A stretch of 64,000 bases of DNA from Cronobacter dublinensis subsp. dublinensis LMG 23823 (GTDB lineage: Bacteria > Pseudomonadota > Gammaproteobacteria > Enterobacterales > Enterobacteriaceae). The stretch lies in assembly GCF_001277235.1 (NCBI RefSeq), contig NZ_CP012266.1:1798001-1862000 (forward strand), in the 5' to 3' direction. The position numbers and the translations under genes are program-made. Below, piece by piece: positions 14,571 through 23,775 of the stretch. Within the stretch, counting starts at the first letter, position 1, and each line of letters starts with the position of its first letter. The notes under the pieces were generated by a model, which saw only the letters and a program-made list of their open reading frames with translations, did not search any database and was not told the origin of the DNA.

Positions 14571-16128
14571 TTGCCTGCATCGTCAGTAATAAGCGCAGCG
14601 CCTGGCAGTCGACAGGACGCGAAAACCACCAGCCCTGACCGTAACACCCCGGAAAATTATCCTGTAAATAATCGACCTGCAACCGCTGTTCCAGCCCTTC
14701 AAATACGATCTGCTGCGGCATTGCCTTCAACATCAAAATTAAATTGACCAGCAGCGTTTTATTGAGTGTCGGCGTGCCAATGGCATCAGTAATGCTTTTG
14801 TCGACTTTCACTTCATCAATAGGCAGGCGCGACAGCCAGGAGATTGTCGAATAACCGGTGCCGAAATCATCAAGCGCAATCAGAAATCCGTGTCGCTTAA
14901 ATAATAATATTGCCGCTTCCATGTGCGCCAGCGTCGCGTTTTCCCGCTCCGTTATTTCGAGCATAATTCGGCTGGGGGCCAGGTCGATTTTTTGCGTAAG
15001 CTGCGTCAGAAAATCAAGATAATGGTGAGAGAAGAGGTCGGTAAGGCTGATATTAATACTGAGCGTGAGGTCGTAGCGGGTCAATAATTCTGCGGTTTCA
15101 CTCACGGCCTGCATGGTCACAAACTCGGTGATTTTTCCCATCAGCCCCTCTTTTTCCGCAAGAGGAATAAAGACATCCGGGGAAATCGTCTCGCCATTAT
15201 TATCATACCAGCGCAGCAGCGCCTCCATGCCTTTCATCCGGCCGGTTTCTATTTCATAAATCGGCTGGTAGACCACCCGCATCTCGCCGTTTTTTAAGGC
15301 GTTTTCCAGCCGGGTGCGTAAAGAGGCTTTTTTCCGGCGATAAAGCGCGAGACCGGCGCAAACGGAAATGCCCAGCGCCAGACCCAGCACGATGAGCAGC
15401 GCGAGCGTATACCAGCTCGCCTGAAGTAAGCCATAAGGGTGCGTACCGGCAATCACGCAGAGATCGTATTGGCGATTACACTGTTCGCGGGTAATAAAAT
15501 ACCAGGCGTAATGGGACGTGGTGTCCCCTTCGTTTAATAGCGCCTGGGTGGGGCCGAGCGTAAACCACCGATGATCGTGCTGCGTATTGGTGATGATGGC
15601 GCTGTAGTGCGCCGTGGCGGCATCTTTTTCAAAGCGGGTAAAAATGAAAGGAGAAAATATCACCAGCAGATCGTTACGCCACCAGGCGCTGACGTTAATG
15701 GTATCGGTTAACGGCAGATTTAATAACCAGCGGGCGCCGTTGCGGCCGACAAAACTTTCCGTCGCAGTTAGCGGCTGGGCAATGGGAAGACGCCCCCAAA
15801 GGGCAGAGCATAAAATCCCGTGGGCGCTGGTGCGACCGACATCCTTAATGAGCTGATAATTCCACATCAGCGTGCGCAACGCATTGAGATCGGCTTCGCC
15901 GCACGTCGAATAATGCGTCATTTTCGCTTCACGGTTGGCAATATCATTTGCCTGCTGGAGCAGCGCTACGCTACGCGCCAGCACCGCCTGGCTATAATCG
16001 TTTATTCTGCTCGCTTCCATCCGCCAGAAGAGGATTTGCGCAACAGCCAGGACGGCAAATATGCTGGCGATGATTGTCCCCGCCATCCCCGAATTTTTAT
16101 TCAAGCCCAAGAAGACCTTGTTCGACAT
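14566..16128 (-). CDS. CSS-motif cyclic-di-GMP phosphodiesterase with EAL domain, 520 aa
   Basis: Membrane span 1 at residues 15-36, a periplasmic CSS domain with Cys76 (STCGEAD) and Cys107-Ser108 (GILCSALWG), span 2 at about 238-263, then an EAL domain. The active-site residues are present: E302 in MEALLRW, N359, E391 in EITE, the DDFGTGYS block at 420-427 and K441. It should therefore hydrolyse c-di-GMP to pGpG, with the CSS cysteines tuning stability by redox state as in E. coli PdeC-type enzymes. At this place E. coli carries two GGDEF genes, yeaI and yeaJ. The paralog identity among CSS-EAL proteins is left open. Confidence 0.92.
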   Translation of the reverse strand: MSNKVFLGLNKNSGMAGTIIASIFAVLAVAQILFWRMEASRINDYSQAVLARSVALLQQANDIANREAKMTHYSTCGEADLNALRTLMWNYQLIKDVGRTSAHGILCSALWGRLPIAQPLTATESFVGRNGARWLLNLPLTDTINVSAWWRNDLLVIFSPFIFTRFEKDAATAHYSAIITNTQHDHRWFTLGPTQALLNEGDTTSHYAWYFITREQCNRQYDLCVIAGTHPYGLLQASWYTLALLIVLGLALGISVCAGLALYRRKKASLRTRLENALKNGEMRVVYQPIYEIETGRMKGMEALLRWYDNNGETISPDVFIPLAEKEGLMGKITEFVTMQAVSETAELLTRYDLTLSINISLTDLFSHHYLDFLTQLTQKIDLAPSRIMLEITERENATLAHMEAAILLFKRHGFLIALDDFGTGYSTISWLSRLPIDEVKVDKSITDAIGTPTLNKTLLVNLILMLKAMPQQIVFEGLEQRLQVDYLQDNFPGCYGQGWWFSRPVDCQALRLLLTMQAK

Positions 16129-16329
16129 GATTCACGGTGGTCCTGCGACGGCGCCGCGTCGTTCTTATTTAATGCCGCTCACTATAACTGATAGCGAACC
16201 GGCTGTAAGTAAAATCTGTAGGGTTATTAATGCTGAGGTGGTGTGTTACTAAATAGTATGGACGAAAATGGCTATTTAATTAAGCAGGGCTGACATAAAA
16301 GTTAAGTGTGGCTTTAATTTATGGTAATC

Positions 16330-16360
16330 GTAAAAATAACGGGGCCGACAGCGTCGGCCC
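16330..16360 (-). terminator. Intrinsic terminator of yeaGH
   Basis: GGGCCGAC-GCT-GTCGGCCC stem on the minus strand followed by CGTTATTTTT. Confidence 0.85.
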
Positions 16361-16365
16361 AAAAG

Positions 16366-17649
16366 TTAGCTCCAGTTTTCGCTGGCCTGTTTATGAAACA
16401 GTTCGCGGAATACCGGATAGATGTCATCCTGATCGCGAATATGCTGCATAGCGAAATTCTCATACGTGGCCTGCAAATCTTCATATTCACGCCACAACGT
16501 TTGATGGGCACGGCGCGTGATTTCGATATAACTGTAATAACGCACTACCGGCAGAATTTTCTTCGCCAGTATTTCGTGACACAGCGGTGAATCGTCCGCC
16601 CAGTTATCGCCATCGGACGCCTGCGCAGCGTAGATATTCCACTGCGCCGGGTCGTAGCGTGCTTTCACAACTTCATCCATCAGCTTGAGGGCGCTGGAAA
16701 CAATCGTCCCGCCGGTCTCCTGCGAATAGAAAAACTCGTGCTCGTCCACCTCTTTGGCCTGGGTGTGGTGGCGGATATACACGACATCGACGTTTTTATA
16801 GGTTCGGCTCAGGAACAGATAGAGCAGAATATAAAAGCGCTTGGCCATATCTTTGGTGGCCTGATCCATCGAGCCGGAAACGTCCATCAGACAGAACATC
16901 ACCGCCTGGCTTGAGGGCTCCGGGCGTTTTTCAAAGTTTTTGTAGCGCAGATCGAAGGTGTCGATAAACGGCACGCGTTCGATTTTGGCGCGCAGTTCGG
17001 CTATCTCTCTGCGCAGACGCTCCTCTTCCAGCAGTTGCGCCGGTTCGCTTTTCAGCGCTTCATCAAGGCTCGCCTCCAGCTCGCGCAGCGCCCGGCGTTT
17101 GCCTGCGGTCATGGCAGTGCGGCGCGCCAGGGAATTTTGCAGCGAGCGCACGACGCTGATGTTGGCGGGCACCCCATTCGAGGTGTAGCCGGAGCGATGG
17201 TTTTTATATTCATTCAGCTGCCGATGCTGGTTCTTTTTCAGATTCGGCAGGGCGAGATCTTCAAATAACAGGTCGAGATATTCATCTTTGGAGATCTGGA
17301 AAACAAATTCATCCTGGCCTTCGCCGTCGGCGCTCGCCTGGCCCTGACCGCTGCCTGATCCGCCGCCGCCGCCCTGCGGGCGCTCGATGCGATCGTTCTG
17401 GACGAAATGGTCGTTACCCGGATGGACGCGATGGCGCTGCCCGCCGCGCCCCTGATGAAACATCGGTTCGCTGATATCGTCGTTTGGAATGGAAACGGAT
17501 TCGCCGCTCTGGATGTCGGTCACCGAGCGTTTATTGATGGCCTCGGAAATCGACTGTTTGATTTGTGCTTTGTAACGGCGCAAGAAGCGCTGGCGGTTCA
17601 CCGTGCTCTTGTTTTTGCCGTTAAGACGTCGGTCTATGAACCAGGTCAT
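16366..17649 (-). CDS. yeaH: YeaH, DUF444/von Willebrand A domain protein, 427 aa
   Basis: Start MTWFIDRRLNGKNKSTV gives exactly the length of the E. coli protein; a start 23 codons earlier is unlikely. Residues 60-110 are a Gly/Gln-rich linker (PQGGGGGSGSGQGQ). The C-terminal half is a von Willebrand A fold whose metal site reads DVSGSM, with the matching Thr in TGGTIVSSAL and Asp in ASDGDNWADD. YeaH acts together with the kinase YeaG in nitrogen starvation and stress, probably as a partner or target. It follows yeaG on the same strand about 120 bases downstream, sharing its promoter and ending at a strong terminator. Confidence 0.95.
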   Translation of the reverse strand: MTWFIDRRLNGKNKSTVNRQRFLRRYKAQIKQSISEAINKRSVTDIQSGESVSIPNDDISEPMFHQGRGGQRHRVHPGNDHFVQNDRIERPQGGGGGSGSGQGQASADGEGQDEFVFQISKDEYLDLLFEDLALPNLKKNQHRQLNEYKNHRSGYTSNGVPANISVVRSLQNSLARRTAMTAGKRRALRELEASLDEALKSEPAQLLEEERLRREIAELRAKIERVPFIDTFDLRYKNFEKRPEPSSQAVMFCLMDVSGSMDQATKDMAKRFYILLYLFLSRTYKNVDVVYIRHHTQAKEVDEHEFFYSQETGGTIVSSALKLMDEVVKARYDPAQWNIYAAQASDGDNWADDSPLCHEILAKKILPVVRYYSYIEITRRAHQTLWREYEDLQATYENFAMQHIRDQDDIYPVFRELFHKQASENWS

Positions 17650-17770
17650 ATGCCCCCCCGTACTGCATTTACCAACTTTCTGTGCGCCAGTTTTGCCGGA
17701 TGCGCCTGCACCCGGCAACGGTTCGCTTCGTTGTAGGCCCGGCTGCGCGAACGCCGCCGGGCGATGCTTT

Positions 17771-19705
17771 TTATGACGATTTACGCACGCGCAGATACCA
17801 TTCGCACAGCAGACGTACCTGCTTGCGGGTATAGCCTTTTTCCATCATGCGATCGACAAAATCATCGTGTTTCTTCTGCTCGTCCGTGGAGGTTTTAGCA
17901 TTAAAGGAGATGACCGGCAGCAGCTCCTCGGTGTTGGAGAACATTTTCTTCTCAATTACCGTGCGCAGCTTCTCATAGCTGGTCCAGTTTGGATTGCGAC
18001 CATTAATGTTAGCGCGCGCACGCAGCACGAAGTTGACGATTTCGTTACGAAAATCTTTCGGGTTGCTGATGCCCGCCGGTTTCTCGATTTTCTCAAGCTC
18101 GGCGTTGAGCGATTCGCGGTCGAACAGCTGACCGGTATCCGGGTCGCGATACTCCTGATCCTGGATCCAGAAGTCCGCATAGGTGACATAGCGGTCAAAG
18201 ATGTTCTGGCCATATTCGGAGTAGGACTCCAGATAGGCCGTCTGGATCTCTTTGCCAATAAACTCGGCGTATTTCGGGATCAGATAACCTTTGAGGAATT
18301 CGAGATAGCGCTCGGCGCTCTCCTGCGGGAACTGCTCGCGCTCGATCTGCTGTTCCAGCACATAGAAGAGGTGCACCGGGTTGGCGGCCACTTCGGTATG
18401 ATCGAAGTTGAAAACCCGCGAGAGGATCTTGAACGCGAAACGGGTCGAGAGCCCGTTCATGCCCTCATCGACTCCCGCGTAGTCGCGATACTCCTGATAG
18501 GATTTCGCTTTCGGGTCGGTGTCTTTCAGGCTTTCGCCGTCATAGACGCGCATTTTTGAATAGATACTGGAGTTTTCCGGCTCTTTCAGGCGCGAAAGAA
18601 TCGAGAATCGGGCCAGGGTTTCCAGCGTGCCTGGCGCGCATGGCGCATGCGACAGCTCGCTGTGGTTAAGCAGTTTCTCGTAGATTTTGATCTCTTCCGA
18701 GATACGCAGGCAGTAGGGCACCTTGACGATATAAACACGGTCAAGGAACGCCTCGTTGTTTTTGTTGTTGCGGAAAGTCACCCATTCCGATTCGTTGGAG
18801 TGCGCGAGAATAATGCCGTTAAAGGGCAGCGCGGAGATGCCTTCCGTGCCATTATAGTTCCCTTCCTGCGTCGCGGTGAGCAGCGGATGCAGCACTTTAA
18901 TGGGCGCTTTGAACATCTCGACGAATTCCATCACGCCCTGGTTGGCGCGGCAGAGGGCGCCGGAGTAGCCGTAGGCGTCCGGATCGTTTTGCGCGTGATG
19001 CTCAAGCTTGCGGATATCAACTTTACCGACCAGCGCCGAGATATCCTGGTTGTTTTCATCGCCCGGCTCGGTTTTGGCGATAGCAATTTGCTCAAGAATG
19101 GACGGCCAGACTTTAACGACGCGGAATTTGGTGATGTCGCCGCCAAACTCATGCAGGCGTTTCGCGGCCCACGGCGACATAATCGTGCCGAGATAACGGC
19201 GCGGCACGTTGTACTCTTTTTCCAGAATTTGCGCGTCTTCCTGCGGGTTAAAGAGGCACAGCGGATGGTCGTTAACCGGACTGCGCTCGCCGTTGGCGCT
19301 CAGCACATAAATCGGCACGCGCTGCATCAGCGATTTCAGCCGCTCGGCCAGCGACGATTTACCACCGCCCACCGGGCCCAGCAGATAGAGGATCTGTTTT
19401 TTCTCTTCCAGACCCTGCGCCGCATGTTTCAGATACGACACAATCTGCTCGATAGCCTCTTCCATGCCATAGAATTCCTCAAACGCCGGGTACCGGGCGA
19501 CTACCCGGTTCGAAAAGAGACGGGAAAGCCGTGGCTCCTGGGCAGTATCCACCATCACTGGCTCACCGATGGCCATCAATAGCCGTTCTGCCGCGTTGGC
19601 ATAAGCACTGCGATCCTGCCGGCAAACGGTAAGAAATTCCTGCAGTGTGAACTCTTCGTCCTTGGCAGCTTCATAGCGCTGGCGATAGTGATCGAATATA
19701 TTCAT
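17771..19705 (-). CDS. yeaG: YeaG, PrkA-type serine protein kinase, 644 aa
   Basis: Length equals that of E. coli YeaG. The N-terminal AAA-like region carries the Walker A motif LGPVGGGKSS near residue 110, followed by NEDQ-like blocks and RLKEPENSSIYSKMRVYDGE in the middle; the C-terminal PrkA domain ends with RKQVRLLCEWYLRVRKSS. PrkA proteins phosphorylate themselves and other proteins on serine; in enterics YeaG is needed for adaptation to prolonged nitrogen starvation and interacts with RpoS output. The ribosome site AAAGGACGGC lies just upstream. A sigma-54-type promoter about 90 bases before the start agrees with control by nitrogen limitation. Confidence 0.96.
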   Translation of the reverse strand: MNIFDHYRQRYEAAKDEEFTLQEFLTVCRQDRSAYANAAERLLMAIGEPVMVDTAQEPRLSRLFSNRVVARYPAFEEFYGMEEAIEQIVSYLKHAAQGLEEKKQILYLLGPVGGGKSSLAERLKSLMQRVPIYVLSANGERSPVNDHPLCLFNPQEDAQILEKEYNVPRRYLGTIMSPWAAKRLHEFGGDITKFRVVKVWPSILEQIAIAKTEPGDENNQDISALVGKVDIRKLEHHAQNDPDAYGYSGALCRANQGVMEFVEMFKAPIKVLHPLLTATQEGNYNGTEGISALPFNGIILAHSNESEWVTFRNNKNNEAFLDRVYIVKVPYCLRISEEIKIYEKLLNHSELSHAPCAPGTLETLARFSILSRLKEPENSSIYSKMRVYDGESLKDTDPKAKSYQEYRDYAGVDEGMNGLSTRFAFKILSRVFNFDHTEVAANPVHLFYVLEQQIEREQFPQESAERYLEFLKGYLIPKYAEFIGKEIQTAYLESYSEYGQNIFDRYVTYADFWIQDQEYRDPDTGQLFDRESLNAELEKIEKPAGISNPKDFRNEIVNFVLRARANINGRNPNWTSYEKLRTVIEKKMFSNTEELLPVISFNAKTSTDEQKKHDDFVDRMMEKGYTRKQVRLLCEWYLRVRKSS

Positions 19706-19791
19706 GGCATGCCGTCCTTTCGTTTTTTAGCACAGGTTAAAGAGCCGTTCATATGAATAGTGGAGGCTCCCGGAAGACGTATTCTGAGTAC

Positions 19792-19807
19792 AGCAACCCT
19801 AATGCCA
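19792..19807 (-). promoter_or_regulatory. Sigma-54 (RpoN) promoter of yeaGH
   Basis: On the minus strand TGGCAT-TAGGG-TTGCT fits TGGCAY-N5-TTGCW with the GG and GC doublets at the required distance. Transcription would begin near 19781, leaving a leader of about 75 bases. Further upstream (19830-19865) GCAC half-sites could be NtrC contacts, but no full palindrome is convincing. Confidence 0.75.
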
Positions 19808-20139
19808 ACTGATGCATTTATTGCGCGTTGCACTGTGCTACTGCGGTCAGGGTAATGCACCTTCTTATTTTTAAGCGTAGATGGCATTTGAAAATCTTGC
19901 ATGCCGCCATTTCAGGGATCCAGTGATTTATCAAGCACTCATCCCGTTGTTTCTGCTGGCGCATTAACGAGCAAGACGCGGATTCACCACAAAGTCATAA
20001 AATTGCAAGGCTGCTGTCACGCAGAAATGCGAGGCTGCGCGATCGGGTGATGTAAAGATATGCGAAAAAATTTGGGGTAAAGTGGGCGAGGCGGTTACAC
20101 TTCGCGAGCTGATCATTTGACTAAAGGACTTGATGCACT
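19808..20139. other. Divergent control region between yeaG and mipA
   Basis: Besides the yeaG promoter it holds mipA upstream sequence with an AT-rich segment near 20045-20085 and AAGGAC shortly before the mipA GTG. No extra gene is supported. Confidence 0.45.
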
Positions 20140-20886
20140 GTGAGCACATTCAAATTTCTGGCACTGGGTGCCCTCATGGCTTCAGCCGCTACCGTTGCAC
20201 ACGCAGAAGGAAAACTGTCAGTGGGTGCGGGTGCAGGATGGGTGGTGAACCCGTATAAGCAGTACGATAAAGACGTTTATCCGCTGCCGGTCGTCAACTA
20301 TGAAGGTGATAACTTCTGGGTACGCGGCCTGGGCGCCGGTTACTACCTGTGGAACGACACTGCCGATAAGCTCTCCATTATGGCGTACTACTCGCCGTTA
20401 CATTTCAAACCAGGCGACAGTGACAGCCGCGCGTTACGCCGTCTGGATGAGCGTAAGTCCACGCTGATGGCGGGTCTCTCTTACGTGCACAACACTGAAT
20501 ACGGTTTCCTGCGCACCTCTCTCGCGGTCGACACGCTGGATAACAGCAACGGCGTCGTGTGGGATCTGGGCTGGCTCTATCGCTACACCAACGGCGGCCT
20601 GACGCTTATCCCAGGTATCGGCGTGGAGTGGAGCAGCGAAAACCAGAACGATTACTACTATGGCGTGAGTGGCAAAGAGTCGCGCCGCAGCGGCCTGAGC
20701 CGTTACGATGCGGATGACGGCTGGGCGCCGTATGCGGAGCTGACCGCCACCTATCGTCTCTCTGACAGCTGGAGCGTTTACGGCAGCGGCCGTTACACCC
20801 ATCTGAGCGACGAAGCGAAAGACAGCCCGATGGTGGACCGTTCCTGGTCTGCGCTGCTGTCGACGGGCGTAACGTATACGTTCTGA
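20140..20886 (+). CDS. mipA: MipA/OmpV family outer-membrane scaffolding protein, 248 aa
   Basis: MipA binds the murein polymerase PBP1B and the transglycosylase MltA at the outer membrane. The start is GTG: no in-frame ATG lies near, AAGGAC is ten bases upstream, and the length equals E. coli MipA. Residues 1-22 are a signal peptide ending VAHA, with the mature protein beginning EGKLSVGAGAG. The remainder is strands of a beta barrel (DVYPLPVVNYEGDNFWVRG, LYRYTNGGLTLIPGIGVEWS) closing with the C-terminal aromatic VTYTF typical of outer-membrane proteins. Divergent from yeaG, with its own terminator. Confidence 0.94.
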   Translation: MSTFKFLALGALMASAATVAHAEGKLSVGAGAGWVVNPYKQYDKDVYPLPVVNYEGDNFWVRGLGAGYYLWNDTADKLSIMAYYSPLHFKPGDSDSRALRRLDERKSTLMAGLSYVHNTEYGFLRTSLAVDTLDNSNGVVWDLGWLYRYTNGGLTLIPGIGVEWSSENQNDYYYGVSGKESRRSGLSRYDADDGWAPYAELTATYRLSDSWSVYGSGRYTHLSDEAKDSPMVDRSWSALLSTGVTYTF

Positions 20887-20906
20887 TCCGCTGATACTCT
20901 TTCGCG

Positions 20907-20930
20907 GGGCGCCATGTGCGCCCTTTTTTA
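20907..20930 (+). terminator. Intrinsic terminator of mipA
   Basis: GGGCGC-CATGT-GCGCCC stem followed by TTTTTTA. Confidence 0.85.
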
Positions 20931-20984
20931 TGGCGAGATGTGTAGCGAAATAACAGGTGAGGGCGGGGCGACAACGCGCGGGCA

Positions 20985-21008
20985 GAAAATGGCCCCGTGA
21001 ACGGGGCC
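20985..21008 (-). terminator. Hairpin after yeaD, probable terminator
   Basis: GGCCCCGT-TC-ACGGGGCC on the minus strand followed by ATTTTC, a weak T tract. Confidence 0.6.
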
Positions 21009-21016
21009 GTGCGTTA

Positions 21017-21904
21017 TCAGGCTTTCTTCACGACGCGCAGCGTCTGGGAGAGGCGAGACGGTTGGTCTTCGCGCGTTTTCTGCGGGGTGGTCACACAAGC
21101 GGTTTCGACGCAGACAAAGGTTTTGTAGCCGTCATCCGGCATATCGCCCATGCTCACGGAGAGCGCCGGGCCCGGATTCCAGCCCACCACGTTGCTGTTG
21201 TGATGATGCACGACTTCAATGGTGCGGTTGAGTGCGCCGTCGTGGATCAGGCTGCAGCCTTCCGGGTTCAGGTAGACGCGATCGGTGCGGTCCGGGAAGG
21301 CCTGGACGCCGTCTTTCAGCGTGCCCTGTTCGCCGCCGTTGACTTTATCGAGGTAGGTATCGCCAAGACCGCTCACTTTGACGTCAGCGATATCGCCCAC
21401 GTTGAAATAGGTGTGCAGCGCGGAGGTAGTTTCAAACTCGCCGTGCGCTTCCAGTTCCATTTCGCAGGTTTTGCCAAGCTTGTAGCGCGCATACAGCGTG
21501 AAGTCGTGCGGCCAGTACTGGCGGCTCGCGTCGCTGGCGTGCAGTTCAAACGTCAGCACCACGCCGTTATCGTCTTCGTTATGGGCGCTTAACGTCCACG
21601 GCAGATTGCGCGCGAAGCCGTGGGAAGGCAGATCTTTTTGCGCCGACGGACCGAACCACGGCCAGCAGATGGGCACGCCACCGCGCAGCGCGACGCCTTT
21701 TTTAAACGGGGTGTTGTCGCTCAGCCACAGGACATCTTGTTCACCGGCAGGCTTCCAGCAGAGCAGATGCGCGCCCTGCAGCGCCACCGCGGCGCGAACC
21801 TGCGGATGGTCGACGACCACGATATCCAGCTCGTCATGCTGACGGCGGGAAAGGTAAGGGGTTAACTGTTCAGACACCGGCAGGGCAAAAATCGTGTTAA
21901 TCAT
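21017..21904 (-). CDS. yeaD: YeaD, D-hexose-6-phosphate mutarotase (aldose 1-epimerase family), 295 aa
   Basis: Interconverts anomers of glucose 6-phosphate and related sugars in the cytoplasm. Start MINTIFALPVSEQLTP parallels the E. coli protein; the ATG three codons earlier is possible but unneeded. The sequence contains the galactose-mutarotase-like blocks GAHLLCWKPAGEQDVLWLS, GGVPICWPWFGPS, SHGFARNLPW and, with the catalytic Glu near the end, DGYKTFVCVETACV. It lies downstream of gapA on the same strand after the gapA terminator, so expression may partly be read-through. Pathway position next to glycolytic gapA suits its role. Confidence 0.93.
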   Translation of the reverse strand: MINTIFALPVSEQLTPYLSRRQHDELDIVVVDHPQVRAAVALQGAHLLCWKPAGEQDVLWLSDNTPFKKGVALRGGVPICWPWFGPSAQKDLPSHGFARNLPWTLSAHNEDDNGVVLTFELHASDASRQYWPHDFTLYARYKLGKTCEMELEAHGEFETTSALHTYFNVGDIADVKVSGLGDTYLDKVNGGEQGTLKDGVQAFPDRTDRVYLNPEGCSLIHDGALNRTIEVVHHHNSNVVGWNPGPALSVSMGDMPDDGYKTFVCVETACVTTPQKTREDQPSRLSQTLRVVKKA

Positions 21905-21934
21905 TTCTGGCAATCCTCTGTCTTTAAAGCCAAA

Positions 21935-21962
21935 TAAAAAGGGCGACCGAAGTCGCCCTTAA
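21935..21962 (-). terminator. Intrinsic terminator of gapA
   Basis: AAGGGCGAC-TTCG-GTCGCCCTT stem on the minus strand followed by TTTATTTG; the UUCG tetraloop makes it very stable. Confidence 0.92.
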
Positions 21963-21981
21963 GATCAGAAACCCATCTCAC

Positions 21982-22977
21982 TTATTTGGAGATGTGAGCG
22001 ATCAGGTCCAGAACTTTGTTGGAGTAGCCAGTTTCGTTGTCGTACCAGGAAACCAGTTTCACAAAGTTGTCGTTCAGTGCGATACCTGCTTTAGCATCGA
22101 ACACGGAAGTGCAGATTTCGCCGTTGAAGTCGGTGGAAACCACGTCATCTTCGGTATAACCCAGAACGCCTTTCATCTCGCCGTCAGCGGCTTTCTTGAT
22201 AGCAGCTTTGATCTGCTCGTAGGTCGCTGCTTTTTCCAGGCGAACGGTCAGGTCAACAACAGAGACGTTCGGGGTCGGAACGCGGAACGCCATACCCGTC
22301 AGTTTGCCGTTCAGTTCCGGCAGGACTTTACCTACAGCTTTAGCAGCGCCGGTAGAGGACGGGATGATGTTCTGCGCTGCGCCGCGGCCGCCGCGCCAGT
22401 CTTTGTGAGACGGGCCGTCAACGGTTTTCTGAGTTGCGGTGGTTGCGTGAACGGTGGTCATCAGACCTTCGATGATGCCGAAGTTGTCGTTGATAACTTT
22501 CGCCAGCGGTGCCAGGCAGTTGGTGGTGCAGGATGCGTTGGAAACGATATCCTGGCCTTCATATTTATCAAAGTTAGCGCCACGAACGAACATCGGGGTG
22601 TTGTCTTTAGACGGGCCAGTCAGAACAACTTTTTTCGCGCCAGCGGTGATGTGTTTACGTGCGGTTTCGTCGGTCAGGAAGATACCAGTTGCTTCAGCAA
22701 CTACGTCCACGCCCACTTCGTCCCACTTCAGGTTAGCCGGGTCTTTTTCAGCGGTAACGCGGATTTTTTTACCGTTAACGATCAGATGACCGTCTTTAAC
22801 TTCAACGGTACCGTCGAAACGACCGTGAGTAGAGTCATACTTCAGCATGTAGGCCATGTAGTCAGCGTCTAACAGGTCGTTGATTGCAACGATCTCGATG
22901 TCAGAACGTTTCTGAGCAGCACGGAAAACAATGCGACCGATACGGCCAAAACCGTTGATACCTACTTTGATAGTCAT
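21982..22977 (-). CDS. gapA: Glyceraldehyde-3-phosphate dehydrogenase A, 331 aa
   Basis: The NAD-dependent glycolytic enzyme that makes 1,3-bisphosphoglycerate. Start MTIKVGINGFGRIGR with GGTGGAATAT upstream gives the E. coli length; an in-frame ATG three codons earlier is not needed. The Rossmann motif GINGFGRIGR covers residues 7-16, the catalytic Cys150 lies in SNASCTTNCLAPL, and the base His follows in TTVHATTATQ. The gene uses the highly biased codons of a strongly expressed protein. It is divergent from msrB; a perfect CRP site lies in the shared upstream region and a very stable terminator follows. Confidence 0.98.
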   Translation of the reverse strand: MTIKVGINGFGRIGRIVFRAAQKRSDIEIVAINDLLDADYMAYMLKYDSTHGRFDGTVEVKDGHLIVNGKKIRVTAEKDPANLKWDEVGVDVVAEATGIFLTDETARKHITAGAKKVVLTGPSKDNTPMFVRGANFDKYEGQDIVSNASCTTNCLAPLAKVINDNFGIIEGLMTTVHATTATQKTVDGPSHKDWRGGRGAAQNIIPSSTGAAKAVGKVLPELNGKLTGMAFRVPTPNVSVVDLTVRLEKAATYEQIKAAIKKAADGEMKGVLGYTEDDVVSTDFNGEICTSVFDAKAGIALNDNFVKLVSWYDNETGYSNKVLDLIAHISK

Positions 22978-23321
22978 ATATTCCACCAGCTATTTGTTAG
23001 TGAATAAAAGGTTGGCTGTAAAATTACAAAAACCTTACGCAGCGTCAAGCGGAATCGTGTCAATCATTGCGACAAATCAATCCTATGGACAAGCTTTGCA
23101 CGACTGACTGGCCTGATTTTCCTTTTGGGCTTATGTCCAGATGGGGACGCTGCCAGGAATTTAAAAGGGCGTCGAAAATAAAAGTGTGACGCGAGTCACA
23201 TTTGCCTGTCCGCTGCATTTTCAGTGCTAAGTTTAGACCAAAAGTCTGCACGCTACTGTTAATGTTTTGTTAGAATATTGCAGGTAATGTAACTGCTTAA
23301 ACCTCCCCGAGATGTCACCTT
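22978..23321. promoter_or_regulatory. Divergent control region of gapA and msrB
   Basis: About 340 bases without a gene. E. coli gapA has several promoters with CRP and Cra control in the equivalent region. Here I can point to the CRP site listed separately and to AT-rich stretches near 22985-23030 and 23255-23285. Confidence 0.5.
23185..23200. promoter_or_regulatory. CRP binding site between gapA and msrB
   Basis: TGTGA-CGCGAG-TCACA is the complete palindromic CRP consensus. It is about 210 bases upstream of the gapA start and 125 bases upstream of msrB. CRP is known to activate a gapA promoter in E. coli, so control of gapA is the more likely role. Confidence 0.8.
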
Positions 23322-23735
23322 ATGGCCAATCAAAACTCCCAGGACGATTTAAAACATACCCTGACGGAAATGCAGTTTTACGTCACCCAGAATCACGGCA
23401 CCGAACCGCCGTTTACCGGGCGTCTGCTGCATAACAAACGTGATGGCGTCTACCACTGTCTGGTGTGCGATGCGCCGCTGTTTAATTCGCAAACCAAATA
23501 CGATTCCGGCTGCGGCTGGCCGAGCTTTTACGAGCCGGTGAGCGAAGAGGCTATCCGTTATCTCAACGACTACTCGCACGGCATGCAGCGCATTGAGATC
23601 CGCTGCGGCAGCTGCGACGCGCATCTGGGCCACGTGTTCCCGGATGGCCCGCAGCCGACTGGCGAGCGCTACTGTGTCAATTCCGCCTCGCTCAGCTTCA
23701 CCGACGAGGACGACGGCGAGCAGATCAAAGGCTGA
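23322..23735 (+). CDS. msrB: Peptide methionine (R)-S-oxide reductase MsrB, 137 aa
   Basis: Repairs the R form of methionine sulfoxide in proteins, using thioredoxin. Zinc ligands are the CLVC pair (46-49) and CGSC pair (95-98); the catalytic Cys118 lies in GERYCVNSASLSF, and the substrate-binding GCGWPSFYEP covers 63-72. ATG start follows CCTCCCCGAG-type sequence with a weak ribosome site. The length matches E. coli MsrB. yeaC follows 40 bases later on the same strand, so the two form one transcript ending at the terminator before pncA. Confidence 0.97.
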   Translation: MANQNSQDDLKHTLTEMQFYVTQNHGTEPPFTGRLLHNKRDGVYHCLVCDAPLFNSQTKYDSGCGWPSFYEPVSEEAIRYLNDYSHGMQRIEIRCGSCDAHLGHVFPDGPQPTGERYCVNSASLSFTDEDDGEQIKG

Positions 23736-23775
23736 AGAATCGATTCAGCAAATTATTCCAGTGGAGCGTGTTCTG

